A stretch of DNA of 64,000 nt from an uncultured Lachnospiraceae bacterium. Its GTDB lineage: Bacteria; Bacillota; Clostridia; Lachnospirales; Lachnospiraceae. The position numbers and the translations under genes were made by a program. The first letter of the stretch is position 1. Every line of letters starts with the position of its first letter. The stretch spans positions 127,783 through 191,782 of the forward strand of contig CAJTXP010000002.1 in the NCBI GenBank assembly GCA_910583615.1, read 5' to 3'. This document shows, in pieces, positions 36,801 to 45,007 of the stretch. The notes under the pieces are model-generated. The model searched no databases. It saw only the letters and a program-made list of their open reading frames with translations, and was not told the origin of the DNA.

Positions 36801-37383
36801 GAACCCAGTTACGACCGGAATACTCTTCAAATTTTGAAATGAAATCCTGAAGCTTTCCCTCGTTATCCAGCGTGCGTTCCAGATCAGCAACCCACGGACT
36901 TGTACCACAATATCCTACAGACTCATTGAAGGCACGGAGCATGATATCCATGATAGCCTGCGTTCTGGTCTTAGAATCAGATTTTGCCTTGCTGTCGATA
37001 TTGAAAAGAACAACCTTATTATTTGCTTTGGCGCAGGCCTTGATATCAGCCAGCACCATCTGGTCTTTAATTTTATCCTCGAAATATTTAACAGCGTCCC
37101 ATCCTGCCACTTCTTCATTCTCCAGGATATACCCCAGAATCTTCAGGAAGTGCGATTTACCGGATCCAAAGAAACCGGTAATCCATACGCCGATCTTCTC
37201 TGTCGGATTATTGATGGACTCGCGATATCTGCGGAAAAATGTACGGAAAGATTTTGTGATCTCATCAGTGCAGACATACTCTTCCAGTTCCTGCCACTTC
37301 TGTTCTTCATTCTCATTTCCTATTGTTACCACACCCTGGATAGGACGGGTAATATCCTTCTTAAAGAGATCTTTAATAATCAT
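33862..37383 (-). CDS. brxC: BREX protein BrxC (large P-loop ATPase)
   Basis: 1173 residues from ATG 37383, which has AAAGGAG upstream and overlaps brxB by 11 nt. The opening MIIKDLFKKDITRPIQGVV is typical of BrxC. Walker A is GFFGSGKS (residues 70-77), and a Walker B-like segment is RVIFLMDEVGQFIG. Long helical regions follow (AKLKEGVASFFSRKKEFL, KIQGRFDTRL earlier). BrxC/PglY ATPases are required for BREX exclusion and methylation and are thought to form the scaffold of the BREX complex. Confidence 0.95.
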   Translation of the reverse strand: MIIKDLFKKDITRPIQGVVTIGNENEEQKWQELEEYVCTDEITKSFRTFFRRYRESINNPTEKIGVWITGFFGSGKSHFLKILGYILENEEVAGWDAVKYFEDKIKDQMVLADIKACAKANNKVVLFNIDSKAKSDSKTRTQAIMDIMLRAFNESVGYCGTSPWVADLERTLDNEGKLQDFISKFEEYSGRNWVQTRAKALLNRDYIIRALVDSRDMSEESAKKFIEDQTKNFTNTTEEFAKIVDTYCTENKTRVIFLMDEVGQFIGDNTQLMLNLQTCVEDLGKFCRGQAWVVVTSQQELKAMIDSTRDKQQDFSKIQGRFDTRLLLSGANADEVIKRRILEKKDIAETPLRALYDANSNKLSQLILFQAKPTWSGYKDADDFKNVYPFVSYQFELLQKVFEAIREHGMSEGRHLSQNERSLLSAFQNSAKKAADLESGILVPFDSFYSTIEEFIDYDIKTVFSNAERRAGLDGFAIRVLRVLFMIKHVKEMPATIDRLATLMVDNINADKAALKNKIFEALQQLEEETLIQKNGEEYDFLTNAEQDVNKQINHSAYNEGEVQRTIFDIIYDKVLESNKYRYEGRYDFGLNRYVDSEIKGSFSQESITIKVITQFSGMRVETEFQAESVRSNSIVVDLTEGTFIDELIRANKIGTFKRNNSASMSAALTEIMSKKSAELSDRIKRAEDIIRASLRTAPIYLSGTKLDIKQKDGKDRLQDALKEMVKHDYFKLPLVSYFYQDQRSILSMLNDNNMTINGDDLSGDSNFCAYDEITTKVKDDMNLHRKVTVKSLLDHFSKKPYGWRELDIQGMIGVLWKHHKIQILIHDHEVDERNTSFKNDLIRKNNTDTMVIRLQEKIDEQVLYAVKRIMSDIYSENLSLEEAKLKEGVASFFSRKKEFLSGLKTKYGFDYAGCSAAAEVYKDFEAILQASDTLSIFQEIVSRKDSLEDKAETLEQLEAFYKDGSNQQKNYQDAKDICNWYRLNCSLQDLSGLADSVRQMNEIISLDMPFTRMNELANLVFQANAAKEKILDEKLDRIKKAVESDRDTVSHELSDALGADLTDDQKSRIQDKADEVLAQYDEWIGSLSRQTANMDSYVTASANNLSGFRCFISTIMSEGNDHSVRAKRVRIIDYVPTVNKKVKTAADVDVVLNAIRERLLAELENNDEIDLG

Positions 37384-37978
37384 TTCCAATTCTCCTTTCA
37401 ACCAGCGGGAATGCCCTGTAATAATTGTCATCGTCAAGCCGCTCAAACAGCCTGAGCGTCATCTTCTCTTTGACCGCATACCTGCCCGGATACATCATCA
37501 CCACTGGATTTCTTCGGAATATACTCTGCAGGTTATTCAGGATTGTATAACTTCTGACTATTGGAAATGCTTTTCCTACGCCTGTAATAAGAACAATACT
37601 GTTCGCATCATCAGCAATATCCTCTTTGAATTTATTCAGAAAAGCATTCTCTTCTTCCTCTACGGAAAGGAGCGTCTGAAAAACCTCCCTAAGAAGCAGA
37701 TCCTTATTATAATCCTTTTCCAGCCGAAGCACATCTTCCATATATCCCTCATCCTCGATAATCTGTAACATCATCTCATACAAATCAAATTCTACAATGG
37801 CAGGATTTCGGTCCTTCAGCTTCTTTGTTTCTCTTCGAACCAACAGTTCATCCGCTGGCGCATAATCAAAAATGTAGAAGCGAAGATCATTAGCCGTTCC
37901 ATACCTTGTCAATGCTTCCACACTGATCATCCTGTCTTCCAGATCAATAAATCTTTCGTTCAGTGGTCTCTCTGCCAT
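37373..37978 (-). CDS. brxB: BREX protein BrxB (DUF1788)
   Basis: 201 residues from ATG 37978 (TTAGGCGG 8 nt upstream; a GTG 9 nt earlier is possible). It contains the DUF1788 pattern: a helical start (ERFIDLEDRMISVEAL), LRFYIFDYAPADELLVRRETKKL in the middle, and the late strand-turn NNLQSIFRRNPVVMMYPGRYAVKEKM. BrxB is a small BREX core protein that binds PglZ. It begins 1 nt after the brxA stop and its end overlaps the start of brxC, so the three are tightly coupled. Confidence 0.92.
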   Translation of the reverse strand: MAERPLNERFIDLEDRMISVEALTRYGTANDLRFYIFDYAPADELLVRRETKKLKDRNPAIVEFDLYEMMLQIIEDEGYMEDVLRLEKDYNKDLLLREVFQTLLSVEEEENAFLNKFKEDIADDANSIVLITGVGKAFPIVRSYTILNNLQSIFRRNPVVMMYPGRYAVKEKMTLRLFERLDDDNYYRAFPLVERRIGNDY

Positions 37979-37979
37979 A

Positions 37980-38585
37980 TCAATCACCGCCTAACATTGC
38001 TTTCAGGTAATTTTTGTCACCTATAAGCTCTATATGTTCTTCTACTGCCGGATGAATCATCACGCGTTCTACTATAATCGTTTTTCTCTCACGTCTGCCA
38101 AGCCCGGACTCTACAAGGATATTACGATATCCTTTGGTCAGACACTGCAATGTGAAGTCGCCCCATTTTGCGACGATCAAATCCACCTGTTTCTTGCTCT
38201 CGAAGAAACTATCGAAATCATCGATTGACAGATAATGCCGCTCCGGATTCAGGAGCGCATCTCTGTATTTTTCAAACAGGAAATCAAAAAACAAAGTATC
38301 TGTCTTTGCTATTGCATAAACCAGTATGAATTTAGACGTAGCCACATCTCCGTTATAAAACTCCCTCAGAAGATAATCATCCAATGAGCAGAGGCGGTTA
38401 TATACCACATTGGTCACTTCGCGTCTTCGCTCCAAGGATTCTATCTCCACATAGTTTTCATCAAAACATTTCTGGTAAATCTCGTCTCGGTCAAGTCCGT
38501 CCAGCATAAGTTTGGCGATTTTCTTTGCAATCGGATACTTAAACGGAGTTTTCTTAATGGCCGACGAGTATGGTTTTCTATTCAT
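37980..38585 (-). CDS. brxA: BREX protein BrxA (DUF1819)
   Basis: 201 residues from ATG 38585 (AGAGGAC upstream); a TTG codon just before it is a weaker choice. The DUF1819 features are present: the KPYSSAIKKTPFKYPIAKKIAKLML opening, central helices (LDDYLLREFYNGDVATSKFILVYAIAKTD), and the ending LVESGLGRRERKTIIVERVMIHPAVEEH. BrxA is a small DNA-binding protein related to NusB-like folds. It is the first gene of the operon, about 75 bp after a strong promoter. Confidence 0.92.
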   Translation of the reverse strand: MNRKPYSSAIKKTPFKYPIAKKIAKLMLDGLDRDEIYQKCFDENYVEIESLERRREVTNVVYNRLCSLDDYLLREFYNGDVATSKFILVYAIAKTDTLFFDFLFEKYRDALLNPERHYLSIDDFDSFFESKKQVDLIVAKWGDFTLQCLTKGYRNILVESGLGRRERKTIIVERVMIHPAVEEHIELIGDKNYLKAMLGGD

Positions 38586-38661
38586 CAATCGTCCTCTTTT
38601 CTTAGATCACCCGCATTCATCGCAGAGGTAATCACACATATATAGTCAGTACTCTGCATAC

Positions 38662-38690
38662 AATATAGCATTTTAACGACATAAAGTCAA
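38662..38690 (-). promoter_or_regulatory. Main promoter of the BREX operon
   Basis: On the minus strand TTGACT (38685-38690) and TATATT (38662-38667) are 17 bp apart, about 77 bp before brxA. No BrxR/WYL-type regulator gene is next to it, so control may rest on the operon itself or be constitutive. Confidence 0.75.
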
Positions 38691-38699
38691 CTAAAAGCG

Positions 38700-39161
38700 T
38701 TCCTTTTCAGATGGCAATATGAAGCAATATGCAAAACGGCGCGACCAAAGGATTTGAAACACCTTCCCACAATGACTGCGCCGTCGATTTTAAAAAAACG
38801 CCTGCTGCAAAGTGTTCGCCCTGCCGTGCTGGTAATACGGATGGGAAGCCTTATCCTGATCCGTCCTGTCCTTTGCCTTCAGACCGGAGAAATACTTTTC
38901 TTCCGCCGGTATTTTCACGCTCACCATCCTCGCCCGAGCAGGCACCTTAACCGGATACAGGATTTTCTCCTTCGATTGTCTGTAATATGGATTCTGCCTG
39001 CATCCGGTCGCCTTGAAAAAAAGGCCTGGGTCCGTCTGGGAGCAGACTACTCCCACGGACCAAAGCCCTATTTGCTATGATAAATCTCAACCACTCTTCC
39101 AGCAGGTCAAAAAACAAGACTTGATCAGGAAGCCCGTACTGTCTTCTCCTTTGTGACGCTC
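38700..39161. other. Intergenic region before the S66 peptidase gene; possible gene relic
   Basis: No frame has a ribosome site. On the minus strand, conceptual translation switches frames but keeps protein-like runs (GLPDQVLFFDLLEEWLRF at 39090-39140; VSVKIPAEEKYFSGLKAKDR further on). This suggests a decayed gene I cannot identify. Confidence 0.35.
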
Positions 39162-40013
39162 TCACCCGGCCAGCTCCATATACCTCCCCATCACCACTGC
39201 TTTCGAGTCCTCCCCGTGCCCAACCTCCTGGGTCTTCGCCACGGGAATCTCTGACCCTGCAAAGTATCGGACCAGCTGGCAGACTGCTTCTGCACTTTCT
39301 TCCTTCTCTATGGTGGTAAAAGTTCCCAGCAGGATTCCTGCCGCCTGTTCAAATGCGCCCAGCTGTTTTAACTGGCTCAGATAAGTAATCAGCTGTTCCC
39401 GCTTTCCGCCCAGCGCCTCCAGGATGAGAATCTTTCCCCGAAGATCCGGCCAGTACGCCGTCCCCGCCAGCTTCAGAAGGCAGCGGATATTTCCTCCTGC
39501 CGTCACTCCCTCCATGGAACTTTTCTGTATAAATTGATACGAAAACCGCGTCAATTCTTCCGACCCCTGAAACAGATATTGTTCAAAAGCGTTCTGCTGC
39601 GTCTCACCATGCGCGCCCACCAGATTTTTCACCTGATACAGGACTGCCTCGTTCCCTGTCCTGTGTTGGATCGCATTGATCACCGTAGTCAGATCGCTGT
39701 AGCCCCAGAACCGTTTGCCGGAATCTGCGATCGCCTCATAGTCCAGATACGGCAGGATCTCATTGGCGATATCGCCGCCGGAGATGTCAAAGATCTCCCG
39801 GATACTGTCGTCCTGATAAAATTTCATCAGCTCTCCCGCCCGCTCTTTTCCTGTGGGTCTCCTTTCCTCTGGGTCTTTGTAGATCCGATCACTGAAGACC
39901 GGGATCACTCCCATGCTCCGCAGCACCTGATCCAGTCTTTTCAGCGTCCCTCTCTCGCTCTGGGAACGCTGATTGGAGCAGCATACAATGGCCGCCTTTT
40001 CTCCCTTTTTCAT
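39162..40013 (-). CDS. S66-family peptidase (LD-carboxypeptidase / MccF-like)
   Basis: 283 residues from ATG 40013 (GCAGGAGT just upstream). The serine nucleophile is in FWGYSDLTTVINA, the usual G-x-S-D elbow. The Glu is in ILILEALGGKREQ, and the His in EVGHGEDSKAVV, completing the Ser-Glu-His triad of S66. Members either trim murein tetrapeptides (LdcA) or cleave microcin C-type antibiotics for self-immunity (MccF). The IFDISGGDIANEILPYLD region resembles the MccF side, but this is weak. Its place between the BREX operon and the unknown two-gene unit is compatible with a defence-type role. Confidence 0.85.
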   Translation of the reverse strand: MKKGEKAAIVCCSNQRSQSERGTLKRLDQVLRSMGVIPVFSDRIYKDPEERRPTGKERAGELMKFYQDDSIREIFDISGGDIANEILPYLDYEAIADSGKRFWGYSDLTTVINAIQHRTGNEAVLYQVKNLVGAHGETQQNAFEQYLFQGSEELTRFSYQFIQKSSMEGVTAGGNIRCLLKLAGTAYWPDLRGKILILEALGGKREQLITYLSQLKQLGAFEQAAGILLGTFTTIEKEESAEAVCQLVRYFAGSEIPVAKTQEVGHGEDSKAVVMGRYMELAG

Positions 40014-40171
40014 ACTCCTGCTTTCCCCCATTCCCAAATAAATATCTTTCTGTTGCGCAGTCTTCACTGAGAGCCTTCTGTACTCCTTCCCGCATCCTTG
40101 CTGTTACAGCCTCAATCGGCACTGTATACTTCTTTGCCATCCTGGGCCACAGGTGATAAACAATGATACAG

Positions 40172-41770
40172 TTATGTTAAAAAATCAACATTCACTCTCG
40201 GAATATAACCATAATACCGGCAAACGATCATCTCCAAAGCTTCAAAATCAAATTCATCAAAAGACATTTTTTCCTCTTCATACTGACTTAAGATAAAATC
40301 TGTTCTTTGCTTAAAATCTGCGTAGCTTTTTCCGACTGTCAGGTCTATGCCTTCCCCCGCCAGATTCATGGCAAATGGCTCATAATACATCTCTTCTTCA
40401 TCTCTCCGCAAAAACCATACGCATTTCGTCACCTGTTCCAAATCGTCCTTCAGAAAATCTCTCAATTCATGATACAGGCTTTCAAAATCCAGGCATGCAA
40501 TGCATAAAAGAGTATAACCCCAAAATGCTGAGCACTTATATTCTTCGGCCAGACCGCCGGATTCTATATTTACAGCTTCTTCAAACGAGTCCGAGGGTGC
40601 AGGATACTTATGCTGTCCTCTGTAATAATTCGCCAGGATACGGCTCTGGTCTTTCAGATTGATCCTCATCTCTTCCGTTCTGCCGCACTTTGCAAGCAAC
40701 CGATAGAAACATAATTTGATTCCTATATCAGAATCAAAGGACGCATACATCATATTTGGATAATGATTAATCAGATTTATAATATCATCCAGAACCCCTG
40801 CCGCCTTCTCATTCTTATAACCGCATAAAAATGTCGCATATGCTGTCAGATATCCCAATATTTCATATAAACGAATTCTGTTTTCCACCACATTGTATTC
40901 CGGAAACAGCGTTGGATCCTGACAAATTCCGCGAATCTTCTGATAATACATGTCATTTCGTCTTTCGTAATCCCTGCAGAATTTCAACAGCCATTCAATC
41001 CATTTTTTCTTTTCAAAATAGTTGTTCTTCCGTAAAAATTTCCAGTACTGTATCAGTAAATACTCAGACACATTGATGGCAATTCTGCAGTTTCCTGTAT
41101 CATTCGCATATTGGCATATCATTTCACAGGCCAGATGCAGGCTTGTCAGTATTTTTTTTATTTCCTTTTCATTTTTTGCTGCTGTCATTTTTTCAATCAG
41201 GCTCTTGATGATGGTTTCATAATACTCTCTTTTGTAATCGGTCTCTTCTACAAAATACAATGCCTTTCTCATAGCGCTTTGCAGAGACTGTTCGAATATG
41301 TGTTCGTTTAAATAGTCTGACTGTATCCGTCCAACAATATCATCGATCCCCCAAAATTCTATCTCAATTTCTTTTCCGTTCCATATTTTATTATGCTCCA
41401 CATATCCTTTCCAATTGACTCTGATGGACTCTTCCTTTACCCCGTTCGTCGCAACTATAACTTTTATCTTCTTGTTTTTTTCCTTTTCCGTAAGCAGCTC
41501 CATATATGCGTCTTTGATCTCATCCAGGCTCTGCCTGACCGCATTGGGACAGGAATCCCACACAGTTCTGTCAATATTTCCCTGCTTCACCACCATCAGC
41601 AACAGTTCCTCTTCGTCATGCAGTTGGATATCCACTCCATACTGCCGGTTTCCTGATCTGGGTATATGATCTGCCGTATAGCCGTTTTGAACCAGCAATT
41701 CCATCAGCAGCAGATCCAGTTCATCTTTTTCTTTTAACTGTGATATATATTCTTTAATAATCAGCCTCAT
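40172..41770 (-). CDS. Mrr/PD-(D/E)XK-like N-terminus plus helical domain, unknown function
   Basis: 532 residues from ATG 41770; a GTG 6 nt earlier is possible. Residues about 10-145 look like an Mrr-type restriction-endonuclease fold: a helix with LLLMELLVQNGY, then RSGNRQYGVDIQLHDEEELLLMVVKQG. Asp47 and Lys62 fit the D-x(n)-(D/E/Q)-x-K pattern, but the middle acidic/Gln position is Val60, so catalysis may be altered. The segment IKVIVATNGVKEES...IEIEFWGIDDIVGRI closes the fold as in many Mrr-like proteins. Residues about 165-530 are helical, possibly TPR-like, with no recognised motif. The gene overlaps the preceding 615-residue protein by 17 nt, so the two are translationally coupled. I do not recognise this pair; defence is inferred from the neighbourhood. 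Confidence 0.65.
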   Translation of the reverse strand: MRLIIKEYISQLKEKDELDLLLMELLVQNGYTADHIPRSGNRQYGVDIQLHDEEELLLMVVKQGNIDRTVWDSCPNAVRQSLDEIKDAYMELLTEKEKNKKIKVIVATNGVKEESIRVNWKGYVEHNKIWNGKEIEIEFWGIDDIVGRIQSDYLNEHIFEQSLQSAMRKALYFVEETDYKREYYETIIKSLIEKMTAAKNEKEIKKILTSLHLACEMICQYANDTGNCRIAINVSEYLLIQYWKFLRKNNYFEKKKWIEWLLKFCRDYERRNDMYYQKIRGICQDPTLFPEYNVVENRIRLYEILGYLTAYATFLCGYKNEKAAGVLDDIINLINHYPNMMYASFDSDIGIKLCFYRLLAKCGRTEEMRINLKDQSRILANYYRGQHKYPAPSDSFEEAVNIESGGLAEEYKCSAFWGYTLLCIACLDFESLYHELRDFLKDDLEQVTKCVWFLRRDEEEMYYEPFAMNLAGEGIDLTVGKSYADFKQRTDFILSQYEEEKMSFDEFDFEALEMIVCRYYGYIPRVNVDFLT

Positions 41771-43601
41771 TACCACACCTGCATATCAGATATTTTTTTC
41801 TTTTTTGGTTCAGTTCATAAGGATTATTCAGAAATGCCCGGGGTAATTCTCTGGAAATCTTTATTTCCGCATACTCACTGACCTTATATGTCATCTCTCC
41901 TTTAAGGCCATATTCAACATATGCGATTCTTTTCCCATATTTCATAAATCTGTCAGGAAACAGTTTTGCAAATACTGATTTTTGTTTTGACTCCTCATTC
42001 ATTCTTTTATTTCGTTCCATCTGAAACCTTCGATATTCATACTCCCTCTGAGCGGACGGCCAAAGGTCCTTATTCTCATAGCTTCTTTTTACACGATCTG
42101 AATGTTCCTCATTCATCTGAAGCAGACGGCAGGCAATACCTGCCTGTTTTTCATGGAAACCTTGCCTGTATTTCGTTGCGGCCTTCACTAAATTACCGGC
42201 ATAATTGGGATAAATATCTTCACATATCAGATTCCATACACGTTCAACCCTGTCAAAATGCGGAATCATCAAGAATAGAAATTCGCATATTTTTTCAGCA
42301 TCGATCGAGAAATAAATGATCCCCTGCAGGATCAATATCATTTGTTCATCGTCATATGTATTATTTTCAAACCAGCTTTCAGCTCCTGCAAGACTGACTA
42401 ACGACTCAAAAAGGTCCAACCCCCAGAGTAATTCCTGTATACTGCCTTTCCATATCTTATCAAAACAGCTTCTGCAAACATCTGCCTGATCATCTCTTAA
42501 TTCGCTGCAGGTCAGCGAAAGACTGTTCCAGAACATATCCCCAAGGTTATAATGATTGATTGTATGGATTTTTTCCAGTTGTTCTAATGCCGTGTATTTG
42601 TCCTCTTTAACCCTCTCGGAAAAGTAAAAGTCCAGGCTGTGTAAAATCTCTGCGTCTTTTTGAAACGGAGCATCTATGATACGCCGAATCAGCGACGAAG
42701 TCCTATCATTGAAGTCTGTCCTGTATTCCATATGATGCAGAAACACTTTTTTGGCCTCTGCGGAACCTTTGATTATTTCCGTCAAATATTGATATATCTC
42801 AGAATCATATTTACCGCTCTCCCCACACCCTAAATAATTTGCAAATATTCTTATTAACCGTAGTTTACATTCGTCGTTTTTCATCAGGCAGATACAGTCT
42901 TCCATGTATTTGTCCGTATACTCTGTCCTGCCATAGGAAAGCAGCTCCAGCAAGTCCAATGCGCTGAAGCTGCACAGCCGGTTATTCTGCCGGAATAATA
43001 ATAAGAGCATCCTGTCTGCCTGTTCAACACGCTCATATACGAGTTTTCTGCCAATCTGAAGAATCAAGCTGCTGTATATCTCCGTACCAGATACCAGATA
43101 ACCGTTTAATACATCCTCCTCTTTTCCATGTTTAATGATTAAACCCGCATAATTCCTGACCGCGCACTCCAACAAAGGATTGTCCTTATTTTCTTCAAAA
43201 ACATTCAAAACAGATGCGAGCTCATCGATATCTAATATTTCATCATATAATATATTAGCGCTTGTATAAGAAAACATATTTCTGTGTCTGCTATGTCCTT
43301 CTATCAAAAGCCTTACCATACGAATGCCATATTGTGTCTGCAGGACATATCCTGTATATTCAGCCATCAGGCTGTTATCCCCCGTGTCCGGAAGGTACTC
43401 GATGATGCCGGAATAACTAAAATCTGTCAGATTTTTCATATTTGCACGTACCATCACGCCCCATCGCAGGCGGCGCATCTCGCTTGTTCCGTCATCCAGC
43501 TCATTGAAAATCTCATTTGTTGATTTCTCTAAAATCTCCGGGGTATTTTTAATGTACTCATCAGACCACCGAAATACATGCTCGATTTTCTTTCTGTCCA
43601 T
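41754..43601 (-). CDS. 615-residue all-helical protein, first gene of an unknown two-gene unit
   Basis: Starts at ATG 43601 after AAGGAAG. The body (about 40-510) is a run of amphipathic helices (ADRMLLLLFRQNNRLCSFSALDLLELL, CRLLQMNEEHSDRV), suggesting a HEAT- or TPR-like solenoid. The last 90 residues differ. A basic linker (RRFQMERNKRMNEESKQK) leads to a small beta-rich ending with FMKYGKRIAYVEYGLKGEMTYK and ISRELPRAFLNNPYELNQKRKKYL. There is no signal peptide, membrane segment, P-loop or catalytic motif. It is coupled to the Mrr-like gene that follows, so it likely acts as its sensor, partner or inhibitor. A perfect TATAAT lies about 41 bp upstream (43642-43647), with a poor -35. Confidence 0.65.
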   Translation of the reverse strand: MDRKKIEHVFRWSDEYIKNTPEILEKSTNEIFNELDDGTSEMRRLRWGVMVRANMKNLTDFSYSGIIEYLPDTGDNSLMAEYTGYVLQTQYGIRMVRLLIEGHSRHRNMFSYTSANILYDEILDIDELASVLNVFEENKDNPLLECAVRNYAGLIIKHGKEEDVLNGYLVSGTEIYSSLILQIGRKLVYERVEQADRMLLLLFRQNNRLCSFSALDLLELLSYGRTEYTDKYMEDCICLMKNDECKLRLIRIFANYLGCGESGKYDSEIYQYLTEIIKGSAEAKKVFLHHMEYRTDFNDRTSSLIRRIIDAPFQKDAEILHSLDFYFSERVKEDKYTALEQLEKIHTINHYNLGDMFWNSLSLTCSELRDDQADVCRSCFDKIWKGSIQELLWGLDLFESLVSLAGAESWFENNTYDDEQMILILQGIIYFSIDAEKICEFLFLMIPHFDRVERVWNLICEDIYPNYAGNLVKAATKYRQGFHEKQAGIACRLLQMNEEHSDRVKRSYENKDLWPSAQREYEYRRFQMERNKRMNEESKQKSVFAKLFPDRFMKYGKRIAYVEYGLKGEMTYKVSEYAEIKISRELPRAFLNNPYELNQKRKKYLICRCGNEADY

Positions 43602-43642
43602 TCCACCGTCTTCCTTCTTAATTCCATCAGCTGCGTCTTACA

Positions 43643-44278
43643 TTATAATTCTCCTGCACTCAGATGAGCGATCTCTTCCATAAGCGCCTCATAGAACTGT
43701 CCCACATGATACCCGTCCGCAAACCGGTGGTTCAGTTCCAGGGACATACCCAGCTTCTTCCTGCCCTGTTGCTCTGTGTACTTCCCCCAGGCGATCCGCG
43801 GCACACTGTCATCGGGATCAAAATCCCGTTCATTGGTCAGACCCGTCAGCTCCAGCCATGGAAGGCAGGAAAAATAAATCAGCTCATCCGTCTCCGAAGA
43901 GGCGTCCACAAAAGACGTCTGCGCCGCGCTTTTCGCCTTCGCCCCGCGGCAGAACGCCGCCAGATCTTCTCCGCCGGGCATGGTCACGATATGGAACTGC
44001 GTCGCGCCCTTTTTCAAGTCCGTAAAACTGGGAATCCGCTCGTCCAGAAGCCACACTTCCTTCTCCCGGACCGCATAGCGGAAATTCTCCACCTGATTGC
44101 ATGCTTTCGTGCAGAGCCAGACCAGCGCATAATAGAAGGACAGCCCTTCCCGCTTCGCATACTGGTACACTTCCGTGACATCCACCTGAAATGTCACACT
44201 GTAAAAAGGCCAGGACATGCCGGAGAAGAATTCATACAACTCCCTTCTCTCCCAGCTTTTCATATCAATTTTCTTCAT
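43643..44278 (-). CDS. Type A chloramphenicol acetyltransferase (CAT) family protein
   Basis: 211 residues after AAGGAGGAGCGT, the normal CAT length. The catalytic motif reads LNHRFADGYHVGQFYEAL: the family's HHxxxDG appears as NHRFADG, so the catalytic His and the Asp are kept and only the first His is changed. YYALVWLCTKACNQVENFRYAVRE and TFQVDVTEVYQYAKREGLSFYYAL match the usual CAT helices. The enzyme would O-acetylate chloramphenicol or a similar alcohol using acetyl-CoA. Many CAT-like chromosomal proteins have unknown acceptors, so resistance is possible rather than shown. Confidence 0.85.
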   Translation of the reverse strand: MKKIDMKSWERRELYEFFSGMSWPFYSVTFQVDVTEVYQYAKREGLSFYYALVWLCTKACNQVENFRYAVREKEVWLLDERIPSFTDLKKGATQFHIVTMPGGEDLAAFCRGAKAKSAAQTSFVDASSETDELIYFSCLPWLELTGLTNERDFDPDDSVPRIAWGKYTEQQGRKKLGMSLELNHRFADGYHVGQFYEALMEEIAHLSAGEL

Positions 44279-44317
44279 ACGCTCCTCCTTCTGGAACTGT
44301 CCGGCGCAGCCGGACTA

Positions 44318-44992
44318 TCATCCCATCTCCTCTTTCATCCGTCTCAGCACATGGGAAATCGCGAACATCAGCGTCTCATAGTGCATAAAATCCAGTATAT
44401 TTTTATCCACGAGGATCTGCAGGCTGGCCGGAAACTCGTCATCCGATTCCCAGAAGCGCAGAATCATGGGAAGAAACGGGAACAACTGCAGTTCATAAGC
44501 CGCGTCTCCCTTTTCCAGCTTTTTCCCCTGAAGCTTTTCACAGGCACGGATCAGCGCGCCTGTCCTTCCGTCAAAACAGGCCCCTGCATTCTGAAAGAAG
44601 TCGCTTCCTTTCTCCAGCGTGCCGCCCCGGACGCCGGAGAGACTCTTTACATTTACCCATTCATGAGCCAGACGGCAATCCTCTCTGGAATAACAGAGCA
44701 CATCGTATATGGTCATGGCCTCGTTGTAGTCCGCCGTCTCTTCTGAGCAGAACGCATCCTCCGACCAGCTTACCCGGCCGCTTGTGCGGCTGATCCGGTA
44801 ATTCCGTTCCAGACAGCGGATATACAGATACTCCGGATCCTGCTCCAGTCCGAATTTTTGGATCATCCTCTCCTGGTCATACTGCAAAAATACAGCAGCC
44901 ATGTCGTTTTTCATCTTTTCATAATTAGAACTGCTTTGCCTGTCCTTCATCTTATCCCTCGTATGATTTTCTTTGGCTGAAAGTTTTATCAT
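44318..44992 (-). CDS. DUF3786 domain protein
   Basis: 224 residues if started at ATG 44992; ATG 44950 (GAGGGATAAG upstream) is also good and would give 210. The signature is the C-terminal LFPFLPMILRFWESDDEFPASLQILVDKNILDFMHYETL, which matches DUF3786, a family of unknown function common in anaerobes. There it is often noted near corrinoid or metal proteins, which is not the case here. The middle GRVSWSEDAF...YNEAMTIYDVLCYSRED is also typical of the family. It is followed after 39 bp by the CAT-family gene on the same strand. Confidence 0.7.
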   Translation of the reverse strand: MIKLSAKENHTRDKMKDRQSSSNYEKMKNDMAAVFLQYDQERMIQKFGLEQDPEYLYIRCLERNYRISRTSGRVSWSEDAFCSEETADYNEAMTIYDVLCYSREDCRLAHEWVNVKSLSGVRGGTLEKGSDFFQNAGACFDGRTGALIRACEKLQGKKLEKGDAAYELQLFPFLPMILRFWESDDEFPASLQILVDKNILDFMHYETLMFAISHVLRRMKEEMG

Positions 44993-45007
44993 CTGTCTGC
45001 TTTCCGA

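Noticed and set aside
39889..40140. Minus-strand frame beginning MAKKYTVPIEAV upstream of the S66 gene
   Set aside because: It overlaps the S66 gene in another frame and has no family match. Its first part might be leader or relic sequence, but the evidence is too thin to call a gene.
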